From Leuconostoc rapi (GTDB lineage: Bacteria > Bacillota > Bacilli > Lactobacillales > Lactobacillaceae): a stretch of 64,000 nucleotides of DNA. Made by a program: the position numbers and the translations under genes. How positions within the stretch are numbered: position 1 is the first letter of the stretch; every line of letters starts with the position of its first letter. The stretch is from positions 55,547 to 119,546 of the forward strand of contig NZ_JAFBEK010000006.1 of the NCBI RefSeq assembly GCF_016908715.1, given 5' to 3'. This document shows, piece by piece, positions 28,043-37,608 of the stretch. The notes beneath the pieces are model-generated. The model had not been told where the DNA came from. It saw only the letters and a program-made list of their open reading frames with translations, and did not search any database.

Positions 28043-28649
28043 ATTTTGGTGCAAGTTCCTTTAATTCTATTATCAACTTTTCAATTTGTACTGCTAAAGA
28101 CATTTTATCACCATTATTGTCCAAAATATAATCAGCACCAGCAATTTTGTCAGCTGTTGGTATCTGGGACTTCATGCGATTTTGAGCCTGAGTACTGTCT
28201 AACCCATCCCGTGTTTCCAAACGGGATTTTTGAATGGCTTCGGTCGTATGAACGACAACAATTTTATCGATTATATCTTTCTTATCGTAACCACGTTCAA
28301 ACAAGAGTGGCATATCGATAATTAAAATAGGGACTTGCTGTGTTCGCCAAAAAGCAATTTTATCCAACATCGTTGAACGAATGGCTGGCTGCATAATTGT
28401 ATTTAATCGTGTCAATTCAGCCTGGTTACCAAAAACAATGCGCCCCAATTTAGCACGATTCAACATCCCATTTTCAATGATATCCGGTCCAAAAGCTAAT
28501 TTGATTTTTTCTAATGTTCGTGTCCCTGGTTCAACTACTTCACGTGCCACAACATCCGCGTCAACAACAGGAAAACCAGCCTCTCGTAATGTCCTACTAA
28601 CAGTCGATTTCCCAGTAGCAATCCCGCCAGTTAACCCAACAATCAACAT
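28029..28649 (-). CDS. coaE: Dephospho-CoA kinase
   Basis: 206 residues from MLIVGLTGG at 28649. P-loop GLTGGIATGKSTV, DADVVAREVVEPG, IDMPLLFERG and the lid Arg residues are all present. It phosphorylates dephospho-CoA in the last step of CoA synthesis. The start codon lies one base after the stop of the DUF975 gene; the coaE-dnaB-dnaI order after mutM is common in Firmicutes. Confidence 0.94.
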   Translation of the reverse strand: MLIVGLTGGIATGKSTVSRTLREAGFPVVDADVVAREVVEPGTRTLEKIKLAFGPDIIENGMLNRAKLGRIVFGNQAELTRLNTIMQPAIRSTMLDKIAFWRTQQVPILIIDMPLLFERGYDKKDIIDKIVVVHTTEAIQKSRLETRDGLDSTQAQNRMKSQIPTADKIAGADYILDNNGDKMSLAVQIEKLIIELKELAPKYDTK

Positions 28650-28650
28650 A

Positions 28651-29385
28651 TTATTTTGCCACACTTTCTGTCATTGCCAAAGTGAATAAATGTCGTGAAT
28701 AAGCCACTCGTGTTGCATTCAAGTAAGGCACCACGTAAATGTAAGCCACTCCAGCAGTAAGTATTCCTAACAAGTGCCAGCCTATAAAGCTTAATTCTAA
28801 CAAAAACAACTCCCACTTACGGCCGGCCATTATCCGACGACTAACGGTTATATAATCTGTTAGTTGTGGTTGCCTTGCATGATTTTCAATATCAATTTTA
28901 TAAGCAAAGTAAGTTTGAGAATAAGAAAAAATTTTGATTATACCTGGAACAATAAATACCAACGTCCATAAGAAAAGCAACATATTTTGCACGATTGCGA
29001 GCAGCAAAGTATGCCAAACATTTCCACGTCTGAAGATTTGAAAACTGTCCCTTAAGCTTGGTGTAGCCTTAGGGTTTTCATACCAATCAATTAACGTCCA
29101 ACTGCTCGTCCACAAAAAGAGTAACTGCACGGCGTCACTCAAGATACTTCTTAAAACAGAATAGATTTGGGTTGAACTACTATCTGTATTGTCAACTGAG
29201 ACATCGCTAGTAACCGAAAGATTTGTAAAAATTGAGTAGACAAGTATTGCCGTAGCCAACATCGTTAAAACTGTCGTGACGATGGGGATGAGATTAATCT
29301 TAATTGCAGCTTTAAAACGCCCATGATACAATGCACGTGCCTCACGCTTAACACCACTAATACTAATTGGTTCCACTGACTTCAT
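28651..29385 (-). CDS. DUF975 family membrane protein
   Basis: 244 residues with about five to six membrane segments (LTMLATAILVYSIF, LLLAIVQNMLLFLWTLVFIVPGIIKIF, GWHLLGILTAGVAYIYVVPYL). The VPGIIKIFSYSQTYFAY segment is the DUF975 signature. The TAGGAG site supports the ATG, which overlaps the end of mutM by 23 bases. Inserted between mutM and coaE, an uncommon place. Function unknown. Confidence 0.8.
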   Translation of the reverse strand: MKSVEPISISGVKREARALYHGRFKAAIKINLIPIVTTVLTMLATAILVYSIFTNLSVTSDVSVDNTDSSSTQIYSVLRSILSDAVQLLFLWTSSWTLIDWYENPKATPSLRDSFQIFRRGNVWHTLLLAIVQNMLLFLWTLVFIVPGIIKIFSYSQTYFAYKIDIENHARQPQLTDYITVSRRIMAGRKWELFLLELSFIGWHLLGILTAGVAYIYVVPYLNATRVAYSRHLFTLAMTESVAK

Positions 29386-30226
29386 TAGTTCTCCTAGAAT
29401 ACTTTACTTGGCAAACAGGACAGTATGTTGTGCCTCGTTGACCTACTTTTATTTTTACCAACGGCTCACCACAACGGAGGCATGGCTGACCAACGCGACC
29501 GTAAGCCTCTAACTTATTTTGAAATTGACCAACCTCACCAAATACATTGCTAAAGCTGTGCACAGTTGTGCCATGATTTTTAATGGCCATTTTCATCTCA
29601 CTGATAATATTTTGACGCAAGGTTGCGAGTTCGATTTCAGACAATTCATTTGCTGGCGTTTCTGGATGGATTTTGCTCTGCCATAATACCTCATCTGCAT
29701 AAATATTACCAATACCGGCGATTTTATTTTGATCTAACAAAAAACTTTTAACCGGTTTTTTGGAACGTGAAAAAATATCTACCATATAGGCCAATGTTAG
29801 TGACATGTCGGTCGGTTCTGGTCCCAACTTTCCAAGAGACTGGACTTCAACTGCTTCGTGATCTGTAGTAGTCAGTACCATACGACCGAACCGGCGCGTA
29901 TCATTGTAAAAAACGGCGCGCTGATCATCTAATTCAAAGATGATTTCTGTGTGTTTATAAGGTGATGTACCAAGTGGTTCAACTGAATATTGTCCTTCCA
30001 TTCTCAAGTGTGACACAATTGTATGACCATTAGATAGCCGTATCAATAAATACTTCCCCCGACGATCAATTGCTTTAAATGTCGCATTTAAAACGCCCGT
30101 TACAAAGGCTTGTGAATCACCTGTAATTACTTTGGGATATGGCAACTTAATCTGTTTAATTTGGTTACCGATAATCAATTTTTCTAAACCACGACGTACT
30201 GTTTCAACTTCTGGTAATTCTGGCAT
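29363..30226 (-). CDS. mutM: Formamidopyrimidine-DNA glycosylase
   Basis: 287 residues from MPELPEVETVRRGL. The start at 30226 is required because the enzyme uses Pro2 as nucleophile after Met removal; an AGGGG site lies upstream, and the 12 extra codons to 30262 should not be part of the protein. Helix-two-turn-helix KIAGIGNIYADEVLW near 165 and the C-terminal zinc finger CLRCGEPLVKI...YCPVC are intact. It removes 8-oxoguanine. First gene of the operon with DUF975, coaE, dnaB, dnaI and yibE/F. Confidence 0.96.
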   Translation of the reverse strand: MPELPEVETVRRGLEKLIIGNQIKQIKLPYPKVITGDSQAFVTGVLNATFKAIDRRGKYLLIRLSNGHTIVSHLRMEGQYSVEPLGTSPYKHTEIIFELDDQRAVFYNDTRRFGRMVLTTTDHEAVEVQSLGKLGPEPTDMSLTLAYMVDIFSRSKKPVKSFLLDQNKIAGIGNIYADEVLWQSKIHPETPANELSEIELATLRQNIISEMKMAIKNHGTTVHSFSNVFGEVGQFQNKLEAYGRVGQPCLRCGEPLVKIKVGQRGTTYCPVCQVKYSRRTNEVSGTN

Positions 30227-30373
30227 ATGATACCATAGCCCCCTGATATTTATAGTTGTCATTTTAAAATAATAACTGATCGACTCATTTTTAGCCTTGT
30301 TGCTATTAATAATTTTACCACATTACATCTGTATGCTTCTTCGTAACACAAAAAACAGCTTATATTCGTGACA

Positions 30374-30412
30374 AAAAAGTAGAAGACGTATGGATAACGT
30401 CTTCTACTTTTT
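30374..30412 (-). terminator. Terminator after mutS2
   Basis: A perfect 16-bp stem (30374-30389 with 30397-30412), 7-base loop, T-run on both strands. It sits just after the mutS2 stop and insulates the mutM operon. Confidence 0.95.
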
Positions 30413-30417
30413 ATTAA

Positions 30418-32823
30418 TTAAGTGAGTTCAGCAATTGTTGCGCCGTCTCCGCCAGCATTTGCGTTTGCAAAATGAAATGATTTGACACGTCTGTCTGAAC
30501 GCAGAAATTCTGTTACACCCTTTCGTAATGCACCAGTCCCTTTGCCATGAATAATCTCTACGGCACCAAGATTTGCCAAAACAGCAGTATCTAGATAACG
30601 ATCAAGTTCGGCTATAGCAGCCTCATAGCGTACACCTCGCAAATCCAAACTTGCGCTAGCCGTGCGACGTGATGAGCCACCTGCTATATTCGTCTTAGTC
30701 ACTTTTTGTCTTTTTTGTTTCGTTTTGACCTGTTGTGCCTTAGCCGTCGCCTCAGTTTTGACAATGTCATCATCATCAACTAACATCTTTAATATGCCCA
30801 TTTCAACTTCCCATTGGCCATTACTGTGCTGTTTAACTAAGATACCTTGCTGGTTGTATGACTTTACCACAATTTCATCCCCAACAGCTAATGCTTTAGC
30901 ACGTTTAGCTTTTTGGAGAACCTTGTTCTTTTCTAAACTACCGTTTTGTTTCAGTTTATCTAATTGTCCTTTTTTGGCCTGTAGATCTTGCTCACTTAAT
31001 TTGCCAGCTTGCTGACCAGCATTTAAGCGTTCTTTGCGAATTTCTGATATTAACTGGTCAGCCTGCTTTTTTGTTGCGGCCACAATATGATTGGCATCAT
31101 TTTTAGCATCCAAAATAATGCGTGCCCTTTTTTGTTCCAGTTGTCGATGCTCTTCGGATAATGCTTCCGACTGTTCTTTTGTTGTTTTTAAACGTAATTC
31201 TAATTCTAAATTATGTTTTTTAACCGCATCGCGTTGTGTCACTAAATCAAGAATCATATGATTTAGATCTTGGTCTGATTTATCAGTAAGTGACGTTGCT
31301 GCACCAATGACATCTGCTCCTAAACCTAACCTTTTGGCAATTGCTAATGCGTTTGATTGTCCTGGCACGCCCATTAGGAATTGATAGGTTGGACGCAATG
31401 TCTCAACATCAAAAACCATAGATGCGTTTAACGTTTCAGGTCGATTGTAACCATAGAGTTTTAACTCTGGGTAATGTGTCGTTGCAATAACATAACCACC
31501 TAAACTAGCCACTTTGTCCAAAATTGCCATAGCCAATGCAGCACCTTCAGATGGATCTGTTCCTGCGCCAAGTTCATCAAAAATAACCAGAGTCCGACTA
31601 TCAATCTGGTCGATCATCGATACAATATTTGCCATATGTGAGCTAAATGTAGATAAACTTTGTTCAATTGACTGTTCATCTCCAATATCAGCAAAGACCT
31701 CATTAAAAACGCCAACAGTTGAAGGGCGCTTTGTCGTAATAAACAAACCAGACTGGGCCATCAATTGTAATAAGCCTAACGTTTTAATCGTAATTGTTTT
31801 ACCACCAGTGTTTGGTCCTGTGATTATAATAGCTTTATAGTCTTCTCCTAGAGCAATATCATTGGCAACAGCAATATTTTTATCCAACAGCGGATGCCAT
31901 GCTTGTTGTAAATCAACAAAATTAGTCATATTAACAATTGGTTGCATAGCATCCAACCGCGCAGCCAATCGTGCTTTAGCATTAACAAAATCAAAATGAC
32001 CTAAAATAGTCACATTTTGCGATAATTCAACGGTATAAGGCACCAACATGGCAGATAAGTCTTGTAACACACGTTGCTCTTCAGCTTGCTCTTTCACCCG
32101 TAACTCACTTAATTTATTATTAAGCTCAACAACAACTTGAGGTTCAATATAAAGTGTTTGCCCTGTTTGGCTTTGATCATGCACAACGCCGCCAAACTGA
32201 TTGCGATACTCCGCTTTAACTGGCAAAACATACCGATCGCTACGAATTGTCACAATTGGGTCACTTAAATATTGTGCCGATTTTCCTCTGGTATAGGCTT
32301 GCATTTTATTTTTAACAGCTTGTTCATGACCTGTAATTTTGCCACGAATAGCCTTCAAATCAAAAGAAGCCTCATCATTAATACGGCCAGTGACATCAAT
32401 AGCTTGTTGTATTTGGCGTGTGACATCAGGCAATGCAACTAAACGATCCGCTTGTTCTGGTAATACTTGTAGCGACTCACCAATTGTTTCATCTCTCATC
32501 TGAGCAAAAAAATTAACAACGCTATTGGTATTTCGCAAAACATTGCTAATTTCTGATAATTCAGTTGCACTTAAACTGGCACTAATATTTAATCGCTTAA
32601 GATGCGGTGTAATATCAGCTAGTTTTGTCAGTATAATGCCGCCCTTCAAGCGATCAATTAAAACACCATCAGCTGTTTCAAGCAGCCAATAGTTAATTGT
32701 CTCAATATTTGTTTCGGGATATAAGTTCTCTGCTTCTCGTAAGCCAACAGGTGTTGACAAAAATTGGCGTAATTGTAACTTAATCTTATCGTATTCTAAG
32801 GTTTTTAATACTTTTTTGTTCAT
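30418..32823 (-). CDS. mutS2: Endonuclease MutS2
   Basis: 801 residues from MNKKVLKTLEYDKI at 32823; the frame opens seven codons earlier with GTG. Walker A GPNTGGKTITIKTLG near 335, Walker B VIFDELGAGTDPSEG near 410, a coiled-coil arm rich in Lys/Gln/Glu (about 520-620), and a C-terminal Smr nuclease domain with LDLRG and HGKGTGALR. It limits homologous recombination and acts in ribosome collision rescue in B. subtilis. Gene order zapA-cvpA-mutS2 is usual in Firmicutes. Confidence 0.96.
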   Translation of the reverse strand: MNKKVLKTLEYDKIKLQLRQFLSTPVGLREAENLYPETNIETINYWLLETADGVLIDRLKGGIILTKLADITPHLKRLNISASLSATELSEISNVLRNTNSVVNFFAQMRDETIGESLQVLPEQADRLVALPDVTRQIQQAIDVTGRINDEASFDLKAIRGKITGHEQAVKNKMQAYTRGKSAQYLSDPIVTIRSDRYVLPVKAEYRNQFGGVVHDQSQTGQTLYIEPQVVVELNNKLSELRVKEQAEEQRVLQDLSAMLVPYTVELSQNVTILGHFDFVNAKARLAARLDAMQPIVNMTNFVDLQQAWHPLLDKNIAVANDIALGEDYKAIIITGPNTGGKTITIKTLGLLQLMAQSGLFITTKRPSTVGVFNEVFADIGDEQSIEQSLSTFSSHMANIVSMIDQIDSRTLVIFDELGAGTDPSEGAALAMAILDKVASLGGYVIATTHYPELKLYGYNRPETLNASMVFDVETLRPTYQFLMGVPGQSNALAIAKRLGLGADVIGAATSLTDKSDQDLNHMILDLVTQRDAVKKHNLELELRLKTTKEQSEALSEEHRQLEQKRARIILDAKNDANHIVAATKKQADQLISEIRKERLNAGQQAGKLSEQDLQAKKGQLDKLKQNGSLEKNKVLQKAKRAKALAVGDEIVVKSYNQQGILVKQHSNGQWEVEMGILKMLVDDDDIVKTEATAKAQQVKTKQKRQKVTKTNIAGGSSRRTASASLDLRGVRYEAAIAELDRYLDTAVLANLGAVEIIHGKGTGALRKGVTEFLRSDRRVKSFHFANANAGGDGATIAELT

Positions 32824-32874
32824 TATTTTTGTGGGCTCCAACACCTACATATTACAATCTTAAGCTGCTAATTG

Positions 32875-33396
32875 TTATAGCCACCACTGGTATATTTGTT
32901 GCGCAAAAAAAGGTGCATGATCAAGTAACTGGTTTAGCTCTGGTGTATTTAAAAACTGATCTTGTATCCAAACATTGGGCACAACTGACAATATTTCTAA
33001 AGCAAAAAAAGCAATGACTGCACCAATTGCACCATACAAAAAAGCGCCAAGTGCGCCATCAACCCATCCTAATAATGGTATATGACGAATAATTTTTAAT
33101 GAGCGTAAAACATAATGACTGACTGCACCGCCGAGCATAATCAGTAAACTAAAGACTAAACCAGAAGCCAAAAATTGTGACCCCTGATTAACCACATGTT
33201 GAGGCACACTCGTGCGAACAAATTGGCCATCCACAAACTGAGTTAACACAGCACCAACTGGTCTGGAAAATTTAATAGCAATATACCAAACAATAAACCA
33301 AAGTGCCAAACGCAGCAGACCATTAACGAAACCGTGACGGTACCCAGAAATAATCCAGCTTAATATAAAAATAAAGCCAATAATCAGTAATATCAT
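32875..33396 (-). CDS. cvpA: CvpA family membrane protein
   Basis: 173 residues with four membrane segments (1-15, 25-45, 75-95, 110-135) and the GYRHGFVNGLLRLALWFIVWY and PLLGWVDGALGAFLYGAIGAV signatures of the family. CvpA is needed for colicin V production in E. coli, but its general role is unsettled. It overlaps zapA by four bases and precedes mutS2. Confidence 0.9.
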   Translation of the reverse strand: MILLIIGFIFILSWIISGYRHGFVNGLLRLALWFIVWYIAIKFSRPVGAVLTQFVDGQFVRTSVPQHVVNQGSQFLASGLVFSLLIMLGGAVSHYVLRSLKIIRHIPLLGWVDGALGAFLYGAIGAVIAFFALEILSVVPNVWIQDQFLNTPELNQLLDHAPFFAQQIYQWWL

Positions 33397-33797
33397 ACAT
33401 GTGTTCCTTGCTTAAATAATTTATCAGTTGCGCGCGCTTGGCTTTCATTTTTGGCATCATCAATGATTGAACCAATTGCACTCTTAGCCCCACGTTTCAA
33501 ATTGGATTTTTGTTCTTTTTTCTCTTGTTCCAAAGCATCTTGTAATGCTGAAACTTGCGCTTGTAATTTGTCAATTTCCGCCTGTTTGTATAACTGATCA
33601 GAGAGCGTGTTAAAAGTTAATAACACGGCTTGATCATTTGGCGATAAGTTTGGCGCGACAGTTTTAATCTGCTGCCATTGTTTGTTGAAAATTGTTTCAG
33701 TTGCCTTGACATGTGGTAATGTCGCATGTCCTGAAATTGTATAGTCTTTACCAGCTAAATTAGCTTTAAAGTGTTTTTTCTCGTTTTGAATAACCAT
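33393..33797 (-). CDS. zapA: Cell division protein ZapA
   Basis: 134 residues, with the small N-terminal domain (FKANLAGKDYTISG) and a long C-terminal coiled coil (about 65-105, LYKQAEIDKLQAQVSALQDALEQEKK). ZapA bundles FtsZ filaments. The tail after the coiled coil is longer than in most ZapA proteins. Its position ahead of cvpA and mutS2, divergent from rnhC, is the conserved Firmicutes context and supports the call. Confidence 0.82.
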   Translation of the reverse strand: MVIQNEKKHFKANLAGKDYTISGHATLPHVKATETIFNKQWQQIKTVAPNLSPNDQAVLLTFNTLSDQLYKQAEIDKLQAQVSALQDALEQEKKEQKSNLKRGAKSAIGSIIDDAKNESQARATDKLFKQGTHV

Positions 33798-33869
33798 CGT
33801 TTTTTCCCTTAGTATATTTAATCAATTATACACCATATTTCCGATAACAAAAACTGATATACTTAGTAT

Positions 33870-34793
33870 ATGCAAACAGTTATACAAGTGACACCTACAA
33901 TACTTCAAAAAATGGTTAACTATTATGCTAAAAATCAGACACTGTCACTACCTGCCGGTGCCGTTTTTTCAGCTAAAAATGTGAACGCCACAATTACTGG
34001 CTACCGATCTGGCAAAGTGATGTTTCAAGGTCCGGGATTCTCACAAGAAGCCGCACTTTGGCAACCTGTCAAACCGAAAACAATTCAGCCTAATCATAAA
34101 CCAGTCACTCGTTCTGGTGCTAACTTACCTGATGGTTTTTCGAATTGGTCTGTCATTGGTTCTGACGAGGTAGGTGCTGGTGCTTATTTTGGGCCACTCA
34201 CCACTGCAGCTGTTTTTGTGTCTCAAAAAGACCTTGATTGGGTACGACAATTAGGTATTGCTGATTCCAAAACATTAACTGATGACAAAATGAGACAAAT
34301 TGCACCAGAAATTATTGCCCGTTTACCTCACCATGTTGTTAATTTAATGCCCGAGAAGTATAATCAATTGCAGCCAACTAATAATGTGAATCAGCTTAAA
34401 GCAATTTCTCACAATTTTGTCCTTGGTAAGGTATTGGAAAAAATAAGTCCGACACGCCCTGACGGTATTCTTATCGATCAGTTCGCACAAGAAAGTACCT
34501 ATTTTAACTATTTACAACGTGCCAAACAGCCACAAGTTATTCGCCAAAATGTTTATTTCACAACAAAAGGCGAACAGCATCATCTTAGCGTCGCAGCTGC
34601 TTCGATCTTAGCACGAGTCGTTGAGCTAGATTCTATGGCTTCTTTAAGTCAGGAAGCTGGCATTATCTTACCTATCGGTGCTGGTCGCGAAGTCGATAAG
34701 GTCGCTGCAGAACTATTGAGACAAGGTAAACCATTGCGTCACTACGCTAAACTACATTTTGCAAATACTCAAAAAGCGACTAATCTATTATAA
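33870..34793 (+). CDS. rnhC: Ribonuclease HIII
   Basis: 307 residues. The N-terminal TBP-like substrate-binding domain (about 1-90) precedes the RNase HII/III core: [20 protein letters not shown] gives the first acidic pair, [10 protein letters not shown] follows, and ILIDQFAQ and [10 protein letters not shown] complete the site. It degrades RNA in RNA-DNA hybrids. Divergent from zapA with a short promoter gap. Confidence 0.95.
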   Translation: MQTVIQVTPTILQKMVNYYAKNQTLSLPAGAVFSAKNVNATITGYRSGKVMFQGPGFSQEAALWQPVKPKTIQPNHKPVTRSGANLPDGFSNWSVIGSDEVGAGAYFGPLTTAAVFVSQKDLDWVRQLGIADSKTLTDDKMRQIAPEIIARLPHHVVNLMPEKYNQLQPTNNVNQLKAISHNFVLGKVLEKISPTRPDGILIDQFAQESTYFNYLQRAKQPQVIRQNVYFTTKGEQHHLSVAAASILARVVELDSMASLSQEAGIILPIGAGREVDKVAAELLRQGKPLRHYAKLHFANTQKATNLL

Positions 34794-34831
34794 TTTTCCC
34801 AATCATTAACTAAATAACGGAGGCTTTCCAT

Positions 34832-35116
34832 ATGCTTAATTTACTTTTTATTACCCTTTTAATTTTGTTTCTCATTATTTATTTTTTAGCAGCGCTTTTC
34901 TTTAATACATTTGGTGTCGTTTCTAGATTAATATTAGCAATCATTCTGGTACTATTAGTCACGTTTGTTATCAAAAATTTCTTTGCTGTTGTTGGTGTTT
35001 TGATATTAATCATATTAGCCTTTTGGATTAGAAAAAATTTTACAAAACCACCCAAAAACCAGACAACGGACAGCACGTTTGATGGCCATTTTGAAGAAGT
35101 AGATAAAAACAAATAA
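34832..35116 (+). CDS. Small membrane protein, 94 residues
   Basis: Three closely spaced hydrophobic stretches cover residues 1-70 (LLFITLLILFLIIYFLAALFF, LILAIILVLLVTFVI, VGVLILIILAFWI), followed by a short charged tail with KKNFTKPPKN-like composition. CGGAGG lies upstream of the ATG. Probably co-transcribed with rnhC (38-base gap). No family recognised; many lactic bacteria carry a comparable small membrane protein here. Confidence 0.7.
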   Translation: MLNLLFITLLILFLIIYFLAALFFNTFGVVSRLILAIILVLLVTFVIKNFFAVVGVLILIILAFWIRKNFTKPPKNQTTDSTFDGHFEEVDKNK

Positions 35117-35130
35117 TTAGTATTTGTTAG

Positions 35131-35544
35131 TCAACTGATACTTTTTTTAATTAAACATCTGATTTGTTGTTCAACCTCTGTTGTCATTTCACGTATTGCA
35201 AAAGATGTTGCCCAAAAATCCTCGGAATCTAAGTGCGCTGTATCGTTAAAGCCAAGTGTTGAATAACGAGACTTGAATTTAGATGCCGATTGAAAAAACA
35301 ATACCACTTTACCTTGATCATTTGCATAAGCAGGCATTGAATACCAAGTTTTTGGTTTTAATTTTGGTGCGACTTCTTTGACTATGCGATGAATCGCCAT
35401 CGCCAGAAATGCCTCATTCGCAGGCATTTCAGCAATTTTATCTAAAACATCCGCTTCTGTATTTTTTGATTGACGTAGTTCTAGTGCACGCTCATGCATG
35501 GCCTCACGCTCAATATCAGAAAAAGTTTGCTTATCAATCATCAT
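35131..35544 (-). CDS. DUF1801/YdhG-like protein
   Basis: 137 residues from the ATG at 35544, which has AAGGAGAAC just upstream; the longer frame to 35613 has no site. The C-terminal part (KPKTWYSMPAYANDQGKVVLFFQSASKFKSRYSTLGFND) matches the DUF1801 fold, a small alpha/beta domain found in frataxin-like YdhG and in proteins of unknown role. The N-terminal half (EREAMHERALELRQ) is helical. An iron-chaperone role is only a family suggestion. Confidence 0.75.
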   Translation of the reverse strand: MMIDKQTFSDIEREAMHERALELRQSKNTEADVLDKIAEMPANEAFLAMAIHRIVKEVAPKLKPKTWYSMPAYANDQGKVVLFFQSASKFKSRYSTLGFNDTAHLDSEDFWATSFAIREMTTEVEQQIRCLIKKSIS

Positions 35545-35759
35545 GTTCTCCTTACTTATGAGGCAATATGTTCTTGTTTCACTTAGAATACTTAAAAATG
35601 ATGCGTGACACAACTAATTTTTTAGTTCTTAAGCCAGCTTTAATAACTTAGTTTTTGCACGCTTTAAGGTAGTCATTTATATTACGTCATCTTTTTGATA
35701 CAATAACAATAACGGTAGCATTAATTGACATGCCACTGACTGAACAGAGAGGCAACCAC

Positions 35760-36389
35760 ATGGACAAATCAACGCAACAAAAAATCGTTATCGTCGGGGG
35801 GACTGGCTTTGTCGGTCAAGGTTTAATTAAACATCTCTCTTCGAAATTATTCGACGTTCACAGCATATCCCGTCATGCATTTTCGCCTGCAAACCAAGAC
35901 GCCACAACATACCATGCCGTTGACTTGAGCGACCCTACACAGTGGCGCACCATTGTCTCTGATGCTGATTGGGTTATTGATGCAGTTGGTATTTTATTTC
36001 CCAATCCATTGAAGCATCAATCATACCAGAATAATAGTGTTGCACCAGCTAAGCAGATTATAGATGTTTTATTAGAAGAAAAGCGCCCAAATTTTCTATT
36101 TATTTCGGCTAATACGGGTCCTTTTTTCATGAAACCTTATTTAAACGCTAAATCAACTGTCGAACAAATGGCAGCAGCTAAATTAGCGCAACGAGCGTTT
36201 ATGGTTTACCCTGGCATTATTTTCGATCATGCTCGGTTATCTTCCTATTTACCAGGTTTGATGGTTTACAAGTTACGAAGAATCCCTTATTTCAATCATT
36301 TACGTTCTATTCCAAGAAGTCTGTTTGCCACTGAGGTTGAACAAATTCTATTAGGAAAAACTAGTGAGTTGTCACATAGATCATTGTAA
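35760..36389 (+). CDS. NAD(P)-binding atypical SDR protein
   Basis: 209 residues from the ATG at 35760 with a GAGAGG site; the frame opens at 35730. The Rossmann motif IVIVGGTGFVGQGLIKHL sits at 9-26. SDADWVIDAVGILF and a later YLNAK (Y-x3-K) fit the NmrA/complex-I-39-kDa-like branch of SDR proteins. It is shorter than full UDP-sugar epimerases. Likely a reductase or a redox-responsive binding protein; substrate unknown. Confidence 0.8.
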   Translation: MDKSTQQKIVIVGGTGFVGQGLIKHLSSKLFDVHSISRHAFSPANQDATTYHAVDLSDPTQWRTIVSDADWVIDAVGILFPNPLKHQSYQNNSVAPAKQIIDVLLEEKRPNFLFISANTGPFFMKPYLNAKSTVEQMAAAKLAQRAFMVYPGIIFDHARLSSYLPGLMVYKLRRIPYFNHLRSIPRSLFATEVEQILLGKTSELSHRSL

Positions 36390-36450
36390 TTGCAGATTAT
36401 GATTAAAATGATATTCATAACTTGCTGGTTTCCAACAGGATATGTGGACA

Positions 36451-36498
36451 ACATAAAAAGCGACCCCCGATGTGAACCCTTGAGGTCGCTTTTTATGT
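36451..36498. terminator. Bidirectional terminator
   Basis: 15-bp stem (36451-36465 with 36484-36498) containing AAAAAGCGACC, loop of 18. It serves the convergent SDR gene (plus) and the small membrane protein (minus). Confidence 0.9.
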
Positions 36499-36504
36499 CC
36501 GTTC

Positions 36505-36744
36505 CTACGATTGGCGCTGCATTGTGGTAATTAAATATAATACTGCTAAAACAGAACTTAGATTTAATACGAAGTTAACATTCAGTTGTGGTCTGACAGT
36601 TATCCAGCACAAAAATATAGCAACATATAAGAGGTAAGTATACCAATGTAATTTTAAATTTGCATAACGATAACTGCGATACCCTGTAATAACACCTGTG
36701 ACAATCAATGTTAACATAACGATCCAATAAATAATTGTTACCAA
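36505..36744 (-). CDS. Small membrane protein, 79 residues
   Basis: Three membrane segments (3-20, 36-52, 56-75) with basic residues between the first two (GYRSYRYANLKLHWY). Ends just before the bidirectional terminator. No family recognised, and no conserved polar residues stand out beyond the loop. Confidence 0.6.
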   Translation of the reverse strand: MVTIIYWIVMLTLIVTGVITGYRSYRYANLKLHWYTYLLYVAIFLCWITVRPQLNVNFVLNLSSVLAVLYLITTMQRQS

Positions 36745-36959
36745 GATACTTCTCCCAGCTTTGACTTACTAAATAGTATACCTAATAACTGAACAAGTTA
36801 CAATCTTATTGCCATTTATCGATTAGTAACGTTATGCTGTTTTGATTGTCGGATGTTATTTTGTTAGATAATATTTTACGTTTACTTAAATTACTTTATT
36901 CAAATACTCATATCGCATAACATACAGAACAACGATAAAATCATGACAAAGGATAAAAC

Positions 36960-37115
36960 ATGAGCACAGTGCTACAAATTATTTTTTTACTCACTGGTCT
37001 TTCATTAATTAGAGCTTCAAAAAAACAAAGTCCACTTCAAAACTATCAAAAGTACATTGGTAGTATTTTATTAGTCATTGGTATTATAAGTTTTATGGTA
37101 CATACGTTAAAATAA
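36960..37115 (+). CDS. Two-helix membrane peptide, 51 residues
   Basis: Read directly: starts MSTVLQIIFLLTGLSLIR, a charged linker (ASKKQSPLQNYQKY), second hydrophobic helix IGSILLVIGIISFMV, stop TAA. An AAAGGA site lies eight bases before the ATG, which is why I call it real. No family recognised. It stands alone in a run of small plus-strand genes. Confidence 0.6.
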   Translation: MSTVLQIIFLLTGLSLIRASKKQSPLQNYQKYIGSILLVIGIISFMVHTLK

Positions 37116-37201
37116 AAAGCACTCAAAACAATTCGTGTGTACGTGCAGAAACACTTTAACAGCATGACACCTACTCAATAAAACTATTAGGAGAATTAAG
37201 C

Positions 37202-37477
37202 ATGGCCGAATATACTCAAAAAAATAAGACGCAAACAGTGGCTTATGGTTGGCAACTAGTCTTGCCTGAAAACACAATCGTTATGGATAATGACCAAGGC
37301 AATATAGCTATTGGAGATACTTCAGATAACTTTAGAGGCGGCCCCCTAATCATGCTAAAAGTTAGCGAGAATGAGGCTACAGTTGAATCTAGCGGCTACT
37401 TTGAACAAGGAATAACAGTAACATTAGATAAAAAGATTGTGATTATACGGCGCCCAGATATTGATGAAGATAACTAA
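37202..37477 (+). CDS. Hypothetical protein, 91 residues
   Basis: TAGGAG precedes the ATG. Soluble and acidic, with GWQLVLPENTIVMDN and ITVTLDKKIVIIRRPD suggesting a small beta-sheet fold. It has no signal peptide, Cys, or recognisable domain. Downstream of the two-helix peptide gene and upstream of tspO; no terminator is seen between them. Confidence 0.6.
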   Translation: MAEYTQKNKTQTVAYGWQLVLPENTIVMDNDQGNIAIGDTSDNFRGGPLIMLKVSENEATVESSGYFEQGITVTLDKKIVIIRRPDIDEDN

Positions 37478-37608
37478 TTTACTTTCTGAAAATACGGAAT
37501 GAAACTTACAAAAACAGCATCATTCTGAGAAAATAAATGCACAAATTAATACTATTTTTAGCAATATATAATTTATTAGTACATTGAAATTAAACAAGGA
37601 GTTTTAAC

